DNA of 64,000 bases from Antitrichia curtipendula. Its lineage: Eukaryota > Streptophyta > Bryopsida > Hypnales > Leucodontaceae. A program made the translations under genes and the position numbers. Positions 25,056-37,225 of the stretch are shown in pieces. Position 1 is the first letter of the stretch. Each line of letters opens with the position of its first letter. The notes under the pieces were generated by a model. It saw nothing but the letters and a program-made list of their open reading frames with translations, was not told the origin of the DNA and did not search any database. The DNA is taken from positions 35,216,001 through 35,280,000 of the forward strand of contig OX579635.1 of NCBI GenBank assembly GCA_951230915.1, in the 5' to 3' direction.

Positions 25056-25339
25056 AGTCAGAGTAGTAAAAAACTCTCTCAAGCTCAGATTAAATTCAAG
25101 GGCAAGTGAAAAAATTGACAATCGAAAACTCGCTGCCAATTAATAGTCTTTCTTAAAACTCTCACCCCTTTCCCAAATCAGATGCCATTGACTTGGCCCG
25201 ATGGAGAATTGGCCAGTTTTTTTTGAACTGTTGGGTTCCCCCACACCTGACATCTAGAATCTACTCTCCGTGAAGAACATCAAACCAATGCTGACATAAT
25301 AAGTCCATAAAATGTAGCATTGACATAGATACCTCAAGT

Positions 25340-26222
25340 CACTTCCCATATTCAATTCCTATGGTGCATCACATTGCCATGGCAACCCCACCACTTAAAT
25401 TTCCCCCATAGAAAGGAGTGTCTGACATAAACATAGTCGCATAGCGGTCGAGTAATTATAAAAGTTAGAGGCAAATTGGGGACTCTAATTCCCAACAGCC
25501 ATGATATCCAATTCCTATGGTGCCATGGCCAACCCGCTCCCAAGTGATTTTCCCATAAGATCGCAAAAAAAACTAAGGTAGAAGGCTTGAGAATAGTTCG
25601 GGCATTAAGAACCGCCCACCTGATTTGTTCATGCTGTTTTTTCATAGCCTTCACTGATGTACAAACAGTGTACATTTCAGGGGTGGACGATTCTGGAGCC
25701 CTATGTCAGTTCAACTTCAAAATTTCATAACTAACTTCAAAAAGCTCCAAAAAATATGAAACGACTTAGGTTAGATGCCAAAGCCACTTCTCTTTCAAGG
25801 AAAATTGACTGAAAAATCAATTTCAAGAAGTTTCGCCTTCCCAGAATTCAGTTTCAGCTCTTAGGTGGGCGATTTCTGGACCTGTTCCCATAGAAGGGAG
25901 TGTGGTCACATAATTATGGAGGCAAATTGGGGGGCTCCAATTCCCAATGAGCCACAAGGACGGAGAGCCGGCTTCAAAAGGGGAAGAAATTTAAGGACAA
26001 AGGGGTGTGTCAGACCTCGAGCACGTATTGTTGGGCCACCAATGTGGAGACTGGGTTTTGGGGTCGCTCAACCTAAAGAGAGCTAGATGTTTAGGGAGGG
26101 GGCTTCAATTCCCAAGGAAACCGGGCCGGCCAAGTTTGGAGGCGAGTTTGGCGACACGGATTGGGAGCTCCAGAGGTCTGTTAGTTCCCCAAAACGTGGA
26201 TCGGGGTCGGATTTTGATCCCG
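25340..26222. repeat. Repeat-rich 3' flank of the DUF641 gene
   Basis: A block with CCCATAGAA-GGAGTGT ... GGCAAATTGGGGACTC-AATTCCCAA occurs at about 25407-25497 and again at about 25888-25952. TTCAATTCCTATGGTG and CCAATTCCTATGGTGCCATGG are likewise duplicated (25349 and 25509). The open frames over this stretch are repeat artefacts. The last part, nearest 26222, should include the 3' UTR of the DUF641 gene. Confidence 0.45.
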
Positions 26223-29200
26223 CTACTTGGCTGGGGAGCCGCCGCAAACGAGCCGGCCGACTTTGGGCATCAAGTAGACCTGGCTCTTGATCACCTGCCC
26301 GTGGACCAGGAAGCCGGGCGTGACCATGAAGCCCACTTTGGAGGAGAAGGTGGAGGAGTCGAACTGCGAAACCTCCAGCACGGGCTCCATGTAGTTGGGG
26401 TCAAAGGCCGTGGACGTCTTGACGCAGAAGATGGCGGCGGGGCTGTCGAACGCAAACGCCAGCTTGTGCGCGCGCCACACATGCTTCATGGCCTCCAGAA
26501 ACTCCTCCACCAGCACCGGCGGCCACTCGTCCCACCACCCGAGCTCCTCGTGGATGGCCTGCGGGGGGATCCAAGCACGCACGCAGACACGCACGCACAC
26601 ACACACCAAGGATGTCAAAATGTCGTACTTACTCTTGTCGTCAATGGCATCCGATCCAATCCATCGCAGAGCAGGCACTTGTTCTCCATTGAGTATTATC
26701 AAGTGCTAGCAATTTCGTATTCTAGTTAATATCCATACTAGTGAAAAAATCAGCTATCTATCGATGATTTCATACTCTTGTTCTCTGAAATGCTATCGAC
26801 TTCATATTCTAGTCAATATCCATACTAGTGAAAAAATCAGCTATCTATCGATGATTTCATACTCTAACTTGTTCTCTGAAATGCTATCGACTTCATATTC
26901 TAGTTAATATCCATACTAGTGAAAAAAACAGCTATCTATCGATGATTTCATACTCTAACTTGTTCTCTGAGATGCTATCGATTTCATATTCTAGTTAATA
27001 TCCATACTAGTGAAAAAATCAGCTATCTATCGATGATTTCATATTCTAACTTGTTCTCTGAAATGCTATCGATTTCATATTCTAGTTAATATCCATACTA
27101 GTGAAAAAAACAGCTATCTATCGATGATTTCATACTCTAACTTGTTCTCTGAAATGCTATCGATTTCATGTTCTAGTTAATATCCATACTAGTGAAAAAA
27201 TCAGCTATCTATCGATGATTTCATACTCTAACTTGTTCTCTGAAATGCTATTGATTTCATATTCTAGTTAATATCCATACTAGTGAAAAAATCAGCTATC
27301 TATCAATGATTTCATACTCTAACTTGTTCTCTGAGATGCTATCGACTTCATATTCTAGTTAATATCCATACTAGTGAAAAAATCAGCTATCTATCGATGA
27401 TTTCATACTCTAACTTGTTCTCTGAGATGCTATCGACTTCATATTCTAGTTAATATCCATACTAGTGAAAAAATCAGCTATCTATCGATGATTTCATACA
27501 TTTCGTTAAAATGGCGATAACATCAAGACTTGTTCTCTGGGTTAGCAAAATGCTAACCATGTGTTGTCTCTATGTCACATCCACCTTGAAAACAGTGACC
27601 ATCTTTTTATTGAATGGCCCCAGTGCTGTTGTAACTTGGGCTTGTCGAAGAGACACCCCCGGGATCCCTAGCTAAGTAGCTTGGACACTGTTGCGCCTAA
27701 ATCGGTACTACTCAGATATATTAAGGTAGGTACACCCAAAACCGCCACTTTTTGCCACCGATCCTAGTTGCTATTATTAGACTGGTCAAATTTTCATATG
27801 TTCTTGTAGGCAAGTGAAAGGAGGTTCCAACGCACTTGAGAACATGGCATTCAGATACTGTATGCAAAAGTTATTAAGGAACAAAGTTTGGTTCTAAAAG
27901 TGTTTCTTCCACATAGGTTCAGAACTGATTTGGAAGATGTACACATAGTGTAGATGGCGGTTCAAGGTCAGTGGCACATTTGGGGGTACCTACCTTAATT
28001 CATCCCATATGATACTTATACGTGGGCAATGTCCCATTCATTCTCTGGCCAGATTCTGAGGATAATTAGGGTTTCCTTGTCTGATTACAAAATTTTCAGT
28101 GGTGCCTCTAATAGGGCATTATGCATTTTTCATCTTCAAAAATTATGTTCATCCAAGTTCTGTACAAGTGGAGGATTTCTCCCTCCCCCTGCAAAAGTTT
28201 ACAATGGGCAATGCCGCTCGTCATTTAGGATTTCGCAGAAAAAAAAGAAGCCCTTCCTTGTTAAGCTCCGCCCTCTTCATCAATGCATTATTTTTTCCAT
28301 GAAATCCCTGATGATGAGTCAGATTGCCACTAAGGTAAACTACCCCATTCCAAGTCAAATGAGAGCAAACCCATTGTGGACAAAATTGTATCAGTGGTGT
28401 ACATTTCAGAACTTGAATGTACACCACTTGAATAGGACCCATGTTTTCCTCATCGTACCTGGAACTTCCGGTTGCAAAACAAATGGAACCGTTCGTGGTA
28501 AAGCCCCGCTTTCTTGCGCGCCGGGTTGATGGCGTCGCTCGGGGACAGCAGCGCCAGCTTCTGGTACTCGTCCCAAGGGGACACCTGCGCCACCTTCGAG
28601 GTCATGGCATCGACCCCTTTCGTCGCCGTCGCCGTCGTCCCCGCCTCATCCAAACCGTAGCTGTCCGTCCCGAAGTCGCCCAGGACCACACGGTTGATCC
28701 ACGCTTCCACAGCGTACTTGAGGTGCCACGGCTTGGCGAAGGAAGTATGCGGCAGCAGGCGCGCCACCAAGGCGCTCACCGCGTCGGTGGGAAATGGGGT
28801 CGGGTTCTTCGTCGGGGTCCGATTAGAATTAGGTCTAGGGGTGGGGGTGGGGGTCAACTCGCTCTCCCGTTGCTTGACGACGCACTGGCAAAACGAGCGC
28901 AGGAACGTTTTCTGGACTTGCACAATCTCCTGGAAGAGGGAAGCCGTGATGTCGGTCCAGGGCGAGCGGAAGAAGAGATTGACTGAGCTGCTGAGGTCTC
29001 TTGCCGGCGGGTGAGACTGGTTGCCACTGCGTCGCGTTCGGGGCACGGATCGCGCTCTTCGGGGGGTGACCAAACTTCCCTTATTCTCCGGCGCGACTTT
29101 CTTCTCGCTGTTGATGATGGTGGTTTTCGCTGGACGAAGCGCCAGCTGAAGAGGCGATTGGAGGGAGGAGGAGTTGATGGTAGGGGTGGGAGTCTGTTCA

Positions 29201-30757
29201 CCGAATGTGAGAGCTTTTGGTGCAGCGGGCGGGGAGACGACGCCCGGTTGTGACCCTGAGATGGTCTTGATTTCCTGGCACATGGAATGTAAAGCGCTAT
29301 ACATTTGCTTCATCTCGTTCATCTCTTGCTGGTGTTGCTCCCGGAAACTGGACCATTGCTCTTGGAATTTGGGAGAGGAGGAAGAGGAGGTGGCGGTGGG
29401 CGGGGGCGCCGTCTTGGTCCGCCTGGAAAGACGGACGGACGGACAGGGAAATGTAATTAGTTATGGGGGATGTAACTAGATTTGCGGAAGGATTGGATTG
29501 CAGGGAGTGAGTCGCGCCGTGAATCGCGGAGGGAGGTGCGGCGAACGAACTTACCGGAAGAAAATGCCGGTGACGGATTTGGCCAGCTTGCGGTTGCAAA
29601 TGGTCGTGCTGGGGGACACGGGGGTCTTGTCTCCGGACTGCGGCTTGCGCGTCGATTCCGAGGTGGACGTGGACGACGAGCCTGAGTCGAGGCCCAACCC
29701 GATGCGGTTCCAGGTTTTGCAGCCGCACCCAACCTCCTCCACTTGTGGCACGGGGTGCCCTCGGTTCCCTGCTTCGGACAGGACTGTCATTAGAAAACTG
29801 GCCTGCAACATTACAGCAGACTTGCATCTCAAGTACACTACATTCTATCTCCTTTACTGATCCATGTTTCGCAACTTCGATTCAATTCTTCATCGACTTG
29901 GTTGTACTTCTTACCGAATAGTGTCATTATGGCATGGCTGTACGTCTATAACCATTGATCGTTTAATGGACATGGGTTGTCTAGTGTCCTGGACTACAAC
30001 CCCCTACTTCGAAATTGCTTAAGAGATTCATACACATGCGAGACTGGAAAGTCATTACCCCAGCGTAGGCGAAATTGGTATGTAAACTTTCCCCAAGGTG
30101 AGACATGTACACTTACGCCTTTCCACATGCTCGTTTAGAAACTTTCTAAACGAGCATGTGGACAGGGGTTAATGTACAATCGTATGTATCTGGGAGAAAA
30201 TAACAATTTGGCTACGCGGGGTGAACAATATGAAAATTTGACCTCAAAGGATCTGATGTGCCGCTAAGATCTCGCTCCAACTCTAACAAATCTTCCAAAG
30301 CAGACTCCTCAAAATGCTGAAAGTGATATAAATTATATCCTATACCTTAATTATTCGCTCCAGATGAAGGCGAGGGAAGAGACATTGAATGAAACGAGGA
30401 GGCATTACACTAAACAAGCTACATTGGACTGAGCTCCACGTACATTCTAAATGTTACAAAAGCAAGGAGGCCAAATCCTGATATAAGTAGGAACATTTAC
30501 ATTTACAATGCAACTCAGCTACACTACGAAACCTTGTGTTTCGGGGCTGGGTGTTTCGAAGTGTTATCATTACGGGCCACGACTGGAAGGACAAGAAGGA
30601 TCTCACCTGGAAGCATGGAAGGGTCCAGCGTCTTCCTTCTCCCAGATCTTGAAATTGACTTGGACCGACCCGAGGGAGACGTTTTCACGGCACTACGACG
30701 CCCGCTGCCATCCAGTCGCTTGGAAAATTCATCCCCGAATTCTTCCACGGACAGCAT
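26223..30757 (-). CDS. DUF641 family protein (GIL1/IRKI-type), complete, 4 exons
   Basis: Exons in order: 30757-30607, 29768-29555, 29422-28459 and 26558-26223; phases match and give 554 aa ending in TAG. The family (Pfam DUF641) is plant-specific and includes GRAVITROPIC IN THE LIGHT 1 and IRKI, involved in light/growth responses and kinase interaction; the biochemical function is unknown. The N-terminal third is basic and Ser/Pro-rich, then a short Gln/Glu helix (about 140-170). Family landmarks follow: SFAKPWHLKYAVEAWINRVV, DEYQKLALLSPSDAI and FHLFCNRKF in exon 3; FLEAMKHVWRAHKLAFAF, YMEPVLEV and KVGFMVTPGFLV then VIKSQVYLMP in exon 4. The exact start is uncertain: the frame stays open for 34 codons above this ATG to a TGA at 30860-30862, so an upstream exon could add residues. 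Intron 3 is 1.9 kb and carries a tandem array. Confidence 0.85.
26704..27505. repeat. 91-bp minisatellite, about nine units, in a DUF641 intron
   Basis: The unit starts TGCTATCGACTTCATATTC and includes ATCCATACTAGTGAAAAA, AGCTATCTATCGATGA and AACTTGTTCTCTGA. TGCTATC recurs at 26791, 26882, 26973, 27064, 27155, 27246, 27337 and 27428, an exact 91-base period; the first unit (26704) is 4 bases shorter. Units differ at only a few positions, so the array is young. It lies wholly within intron 3 of the DUF641 gene, and the exon-proximal sequence next to it (26680-26720) looks like the founding unit. Confidence 0.92.
27721..27996. mobile_element. MITE with TTAAGGTAGGTACNCCCAAA ends in a DUF641 intron
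   Basis: TTAAGGTAGGTACACCCAAA at the left and, read inward from the right, TTAAGGTAGGTACCCCCAAA are almost identical inverted ends of a roughly 275-bp non-coding element. TTA at both borders suits a PIF/Harbinger-type MITE. Confidence 0.7.
28390..28432. repeat. Short hairpin near the intron 3 donor of the DUF641 gene
   Basis: AGTGGTGTACATTT pairs with GAATGTACACCACT around an 8-base loop. It lies about 30-70 bases inside the intron from the donor at 28458, close enough to affect splicing if it folds in the transcript. Confidence 0.6.
30106..30177. repeat. 72-nt long-stem hairpin in intron 1 of the DUF641 gene
   Basis: The inner arms CCACATGCTCGTTTAGAAA and TTTCTAAACGAGCATGTGG are perfect complements with one base between them. 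The outer arms (TGTACACTTACGCCTTT and ACAGGGGTTAATGTACA) continue the stem imperfectly. It lies between exons 1 and 2 of the DUF641 gene. It may be a tiny foldback element or a small-RNA precursor. Confidence 0.75.
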
Positions 30758-30862
30758 CCTGTCGACTTTTTTTTCTTCTCCGGTATTTGCTTCTGTTAGT
30801 CTTGCAACAATGTCTCCGCTATGATTCTTCGCTGAGGGATACCACTGTTCACACTCGTCTCA

Positions 30863-32260
30863 ATTCCGTTGAACTGCCTGGAAGTCACAAACCATCTTCG
30901 CACTGTCAGAAAGGATAGAAACGCGCTACATATTAAACGATAATATAACAGAATCTTTAGCAAATTCGTTCGCTGTAAACAGTAACAGCCTAGCATTTTC
31001 CCGGTCAGCAGTACAAATTCCCAAGTGCACGAACTAGCACAGAAACGATACAGAATTCCGACCCCACAACCTACTAACCCAAATTCAAATTACATCATCG
31101 ACAACAGTCACAACACAGGGACGTACGCAATGTACTGTAGTACCTCCCCTGCTACGAAGCCGCATTGCACGGGAGATGGGGATTAACCCCTTCCACACCT
31201 GCTGTCGGCGTCGAACGCGGAATCCAACCAAATGGCATGCACTTGATCGACACTCTTACACCATTCTCACACCGCAAACCTCAGTCGGAAACCCTGAATG
31301 AAACGCAAAACCCTACTCTTCACTTCATACTGCTAAAACCACTCGTCAGGCAGGTTTAGCTTCGTAAAAGCTAGGAACAGCATGAATTCATCACTCCAAA
31401 CAACCCGCATCGAAATATCCACCCTAAACTCATGCCGGCCGCTGCAACTGAATCGAGCATAGTAAAACCTGAATGTTCAGATCCAGGCTCCTCACCGTCA
31501 ACATACGCATTCTAGATTTTCCTGTCAGATCCTTACCATCTAGAACCTCCTATGAACCGAAAACTACAATGCGAGCTCCAATGCGTCTGAATCTTACAAG
31601 GCTGTCTTCCTAACTAGCTAGCTAGCTAGCTTTGGATCGAATCCAGCCAAGTACGTCATGAGCTTGCCCTTCGCTCCTCGCGCGCGGCTAGCAAGCTGCT
31701 ACATTGTGTGAACGTCGTCATCTCGTCACGTACCCGAACAAGCGATTCAACTAAGTTAGACGCCCTGGCTAGCTAGCTCCACAAGATCCTCCGACTCGAC
31801 GTTACGTTTGAATCAACCAGGCCACCCGGCCTTGAGCAATGCAAACAGGAGTGAACGTCAACGTCTTTCTTGCGACTGGCGGGACGACTCCGGCCAGCTA
31901 GCTTCCTGCTGTCGATCCGGCGACTGTGGAAAGAAGCGAGAGGATTCGTTGGTAACGTCGCGGATCTGAGTCGGATGGGATGAGTTTGAGCGATTTGAGA
32001 AACGACCTAGAAATGGCAGTGGACAAGGAGCACACGAGGAGTCGCAACCGCGATCGGTCGATATCCGCGGGATCGTCGGAGTGCGGTGGTCGACGTTATT
32101 CATCGCCAACAGTAGTGGCGACGGGGTTTCGAGATGCGCATCTTCGGGAGAGAGAGAACCACGGCTTGACTATCACTTCCGTTGGAGAGACTCTTCGGTG
32201 CACCTCGCACTACAGTGCGCCAGAACTGTAATCCAAATGCTATTGGACACGTGGGGGCCA
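30863..32260. promoter_or_regulatory. Upstream region of the DUF641 gene
   Basis: The stretch has gene-like, GC-richer composition up to about 32250, where it switches abruptly to AT-rich repeats. It probably contains the promoter, the 5' leader and possibly a leader intron of the minus-strand gene. A CACGTG G-box lies at 32248-32253, and GCTAGCTAG-type units recur at 31614-31630, 31768-31777 and 31894-31901. The open frames at 31858-32109 and 31980-32231 have no recognisable motif. Confidence 0.45.
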
Positions 32261-33113
32261 ACTGTAAGAGGGGCACATATTTTTCAAATATTAAACGCAA
32301 TTAGAGTTATAATTTTCCAATTGAAATTGTATTTTTTAAGGAATTTCTGATGTGGTCTGCCCTGAAATTAGAAAATCACCCATAGAGTAGAGTCATAAAA
32401 CATCCCAAAACTACCTTTCCATGTATCTATTGGCATTTCAAGAACTCATCAATCAAAGATTGACATGTTGTAACCCCCTTGTAGGCATTAATGCACTGAT
32501 TTTATAACAAAAATGAATGGATTTGGATGTTTTTCGATTTAAAACAAAATTGGGGCTAAAGTAGGGGATAGAATGGGGGAATGAACAAAATGGAGTCGGT
32601 CTACTTCAAGAGTTTGTTCATCCGAGATCCCACAACACTTCTCAAGAAAAGTTGTGGGATTACATTATTACATACCCTCATAAGGCCCTATACTATACTG
32701 GGGATAAGAAGCTATAACTATTTTTGAATGAATGATCAATTTGAAGGTGAGCGAGGACGGAAATGTTGATGTTACTTGATAGGATTGATTAACTCCAAAA
32801 GGACAGAGGGTGTTCTTAGGCCCAAAAGTGCTTCAAAATACTTAAGCCTGGCAAAGCAAGGCTAAAATCTCCATTTATATTTATTCACTGGCAAATCCAA
32901 TGATAGGATCCTTTTATTAACATGTCAGGGTACACCCTCCTAATTCCTAAAATTTTAGATTAAGAAACCTTACCAATTGTGAGATCTTACTACTTGGATT
33001 TCAAAAAGAAGTATTTTCAACTCTTCCCAAATGGTTAGATTTCATCTTTCAAACTTTTTGCACAAAAATGTGTAGATCCTACAACTTATTACTCTCCATA
33101 TTATGTTGAAGAT

Positions 33114-33116
<3 letters not shown>

Positions 33117-33151
<35 letters not shown>
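33117..33151. repeat. (AT)n microsatellite
   Basis: This is an uninterrupted run of alternating A and T of about 35 bases. Confidence 0.95.
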
Positions 33152-33156
<5 letters not shown>

Positions 33157-33159
33157 TCA

Positions 33160-33756
33160 ACAAAAAGAAATTCACATTCATGCCTGAAAAAAATAGAAAG
33201 AAGTAGAGTATGATTTAAAATACTAAATTGTTAAGAAATTAGTTAGGAAATTGAAAATTCTCAATCATCATGGTTTTAATTTTGTAATAAACAATCTATT
33301 ATCTATATCCAATGGTTTAATTTTTTTCAAAAATATTGAAAATTGAGTTAAATAAAGGACTTCAAATTTTATTTTAGAGTAGAGATTCTATAACTATCTG
33401 CAAACGGAAATTCTTCATAACTTTCATCTTGTTAATCAAAATGAAATGATTCAAAGCTTTCTACGTAACTATATATAAAACTAGTAAACTAAGTTCAAAT
33501 TTGTATTTTTTAAATTAATGATTTTGTTTTAGCTGCCCGAGCTGCCTGCCAAGCATTAATAACTACATATCATGCAATAACTTTTTAACCATGTAGTCAA
33601 AAATTATGAAAATTGTTGCACCTTAAAACTATTCCTTAGGCACATGTTGTGTGAAAATTTCAAAATAAAAAAATAAAAATTCCATTTGTAGTGAGCTATC
33701 TAAAACAGCTATGTTGCCAAAAAAAAACCCATAATTCAAGTGTTTAGGGGTTAAAG
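33160..33756 (-). repeat. Single arm of the 46519-48847 repeat family
   Basis: The sequence matches, with substitutions, the right arm of the palindromic element (about 48260-48847): shared blocks include ACTAAATTGTTAAGAA, GCCCGAGCTGCCTG, TATCATGCAATAACTTTTTAACCA and GTGTGAAAATTTCAAAA. It ends in TTTAGGGGTTAA, the same terminal signature. The frames at 33629-33829 and 33744-33965 lie in and just beyond this repeat and are not genes. Confidence 0.65.
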
Positions 33757-34139
33757 TTGGGGGGAAGGATGTGGTTGTATCCAAGTTTTTTCTTGGAAAA
33801 AAAAATGTAAGTTGCATATTTTGTAGCAATATTGTTGTTTTTGTTTAGAGTATTTCTAATGGTTGATCTTAGAAGTTTGAATTCTTCATGTAGTTTTGTG
33901 ATTGATAGAATAGTGTTGTTCCTTTGGTGCCAACAGAAATGACAATTAGTGGTTGTGTTGTCCATCCTAGATTTGTTAGATTTTGAAGTATTGGTTGGTT
34001 TGCTTTTTAAATAGAGCAGTGGAAGAAATAATCATTACAATAAGTGAATTAAATGTGTTGAGTTTATGGTATGTAGATGGAATAGATGGAGATGTACTTT
34101 GATTTAGGATACTTCATGCACTTGCCTTGTTAACTTCTA

Positions 34140-35200
34140 AGGGTGGACTATCATGTACAAAATTGGCCAAACTTTGTAGAAAAGACAAAAGAAATTCTAA
34201 AAGTATATGATATTTGTAAAAGAAAATTTAGAATTATTCACCATCAAAATTTTAGGGAAGGGCCTTGAAAACAGGGGGAGGCAACTTTCTGACTTCCAAA
34301 ATACTAATTTTAAAACATTGGCCTTGAACTTTTTGGTTTCTTTTAGTTTCCGGGTGATTACTAGGAACACCTAGTAATTTTGTTGGATTTTCACAATACT
34401 CATGCTCAGTTTCCTATAGTACTTTAAAAATTTAAAAATTAATATAAGAAATATGGCCAATGTCTATACTTTTAAGAATATTGTCCCCTAGGATCATAAA
34501 GCATAGAAAAAATCTCTAAATATGAGAATTGAAAAAACAAAAAATCTCAAGATATTAGATACTTCAATGTTTTAATTTGTAAAAAATATAAAATAAAATA
34601 AATAAAAATTGACCATTTGTTCTAACTCTATGGAGATGGGCATTCACGAAATAATATTTACATGTTTCAAAATGTTAGCAAAAAGAACCTCACTTTGTGA
34701 ACTTTCATACAATATACAATTAATTACTTGTAAAATTCTTTTAAATAGTAGCTACAATTCTACTTGAAGACCATCTTGTCTAAATTTCAACTCCAAATAT
34801 GTTTTTTGGGGTACTAGATGGTACTAAATCCCCTTAAAATTGGTAAATGTAACAAGATTTGTGGGATATTTTTGGATAGTAAATTTTTTGAATATGCCAA
34901 AAAATTAGACAAGGCATTTAATAGTTATAAGTACCTTGCCCTAGAATCTTGAATCATTTAGAGCCAAAACACAAAAGTCATGGCCAAAAAACAAATCAAT
35001 ACTTAAGTTGTGGCACAAAATAGTACATGTGTTTTTTGCAATCACCTTGACAACATGAAAAAATACTCTTGAATGCAATTTCTCTTCAATCTTAAAGAAG
35101 TGTAAATATCATGAAATTCAACAAAAGAAATTCCAATCCCAAAAAACTTGAAGATTGTTTTTCAATTCTAATACAATATGGAAGTCTACCCTAAGAGCAC
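34140..35200 (+). repeat. Dispersed repeat related to 12400-12960
   Basis: It shares blocks in the same order with the earlier copy: CAAACTTTGTAGAAAAGACAA, then GG-GGCAAC, then AAAAAACTTGAAGATTG. It is diverged and non-coding. Confidence 0.5.
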
Positions 35201-37225
35201 CCCTATCCAAGACTACCAAATTACTATTAGGCATAACTTCAAGCTTATGTTTGACAAGCCTTCCAACTTCTTGTCTCAAATCCTTGCATTCCAAATGCGT
35301 TCCACAAGTGTGAATTGACCAATTTCAAGTAGAATGGAATAGAAAACCAATTGAATTTCTGTTTGGCTTGTCTATCCTTGATATAATAATATGGGGCTTG
35401 AAACACTTCTCATACAATTTGATTGTGCGTTAGACAATGCTCATGTTGAGATGCTCAAAGGTAAGAGCACCCATGATCTGTTTAAGAGAGAAGGCCAGAG
35501 TATTGGATGTTAGACTTAAAAGTATATATGAGTTTAAAGATAGGGGCTCATAGAAAGAATTGTTTAAAAAATTATAAATTTATCAATTTCAAACTAGGAT
35601 GTGCGTTGTGGAATTTTGAGGGTTATAACTAGTACAGAGAGTAAGTATTGCACTTCATGTTAAGTTCAATATAAGGTGTTGTGTATAGACTAGAAGTTTG
35701 TCAAATAGATGAATCTTAATTTTTGGAATCATGGTCAATAATATAACTGTAAGACTAGGTTGAATAGTCACCTATCATATTTTTTTGACCTTCATTGCCT
35801 GCAAAATAGAACTCCTTATAACTTTCACCTCATAAATGGAATTGACTGGTTCAAAATGTTTTTGAGTCTACCAATCTATTAGATTTATTAAAATCAATAA
35901 AAATTTCTTTGCAATATATTTTATTTGTCCAATTTGACACTCAAATAAAAGAAATCCTTTTAAATTTTGGAATATTCATTGGAATGACCTTAAACAATAC
36001 TTCACACATAGATTGGAATAATTAGCATTAAAAGCATGAACCATCATAAAAATCTCAAGCAAACATTTCAAATTATGAAGTCAACAAATTCTATTTGTAA
36101 TTTTTTTAATTTTAAAGTAGGCTCCTCTTTCCTTTAGAGATTAAATTTAAAATATTAAAGTCCAATTATGGTGATCTTTGAAGATTTTTATTTTATTTAT
36201 TTATTCAAATAATTTTTGTAGGATCATTTATTGTATTTTAAAAAATAACTTTTGAATTTATTCACACCTATATTTTTTGATTTATAGAAACTTTAAAACA
36301 AAACAAAATTAAAAATTTATACAATGGAAATTTAAAAATAATAATAATAATAATATAAAAATCTATAAACATTAAGATGAATGATCAAATGAAGACTTTG
36401 TGTACTCATGACATGTTTGTGTTCATTCATTGTTTGAAATTTGAATGTCCGATGACTCTCATCTATCAAGGATTACATGTCCCATCTTATAATTACATTT
36501 TATTCTTTTCATTGTTTCCTTCCCAAATAGTGACTAAAAAGTCTTTGTTTTAGTATATAAATGTTTCATCATGAAAATACAAAGAAATTTTGACACCACT
36601 TTTTCACAAGTGTTTAATTCGATTCATGTGCCTCTAAATAACAATGCAAAGCTACTTCAGTTTTGATATTATGCAAATTTATTAAGTTCACTAATATGAC
36701 AATTTATAATATTTTAGATAAATTGATATAATGTAGTCTTCATTATTTTATGCTATCTCAAAAAATATGATTTTCACCCACTTTTATTTTTTCTTTCCTT
36801 TCATTTAAATTTAAATTTCATTCAAATGTTCTCATTATTAAATTCTCTCATGATCTATATGCTTGTGAAGGAGTCTTATATTTGAACTCTTGCACTAAAT
36901 AATTGAATTGACTTTAAATGATATTTTATGCAAATATTATTATTCCATTGTACAAAACTTGTTTCGCCAATTCATTGAAACTAATAGATTTTCTTTACTC
37001 AAGGCTTGTAGTGTAGTAATGACCAATTGAAGATTTTAGATTTAAGAGACATTGGAGACCAAAGTTTTGAAATTTTCCTCATAAATGCATTGGAATTTGG
37101 TACAATTTTTTGTTTCAATGGAAATACTAAGAACAAAGTCATTAAACATTGAATATCCCTTTGGACTTCCAAAGGGATCTAGAAAAGTATAAGACCTCAA
37201 ATACTCAAATGATATTTTGTGAATT
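35201..37225. other. AT-rich gene-free stretch
   Basis: No exon-like sequence was seen on either strand. There is a short (AAT)n run at about 36338-36352. Confidence 0.45.

Noticed and set aside
26007..26729. 240-aa plus-strand frame
   Set aside because: It is antisense to DUF641 exon 4, whose minus-strand translation carries the conserved family motifs.
26704..27505. Regular repeats resembling a CRISPR array
   Set aside because: The units are contiguous 91-bp tandem copies without unique spacers, in a plant intron.
28029..28529. 166-aa plus-strand open frame
   Set aside because: It lies in intron 3 of the minus-strand DUF641 gene and overlaps its exon; no motif.
28450..29253. Several other plus and minus frames over the GC-rich exon
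   Set aside because: They are GC-rich shadows of DUF641 exon 3.
29297..29827. 176-aa minus-strand frame
   Set aside because: It is a shifted frame over DUF641 exons 2-3 and the intron between them; the splice-consistent frame is the other one.
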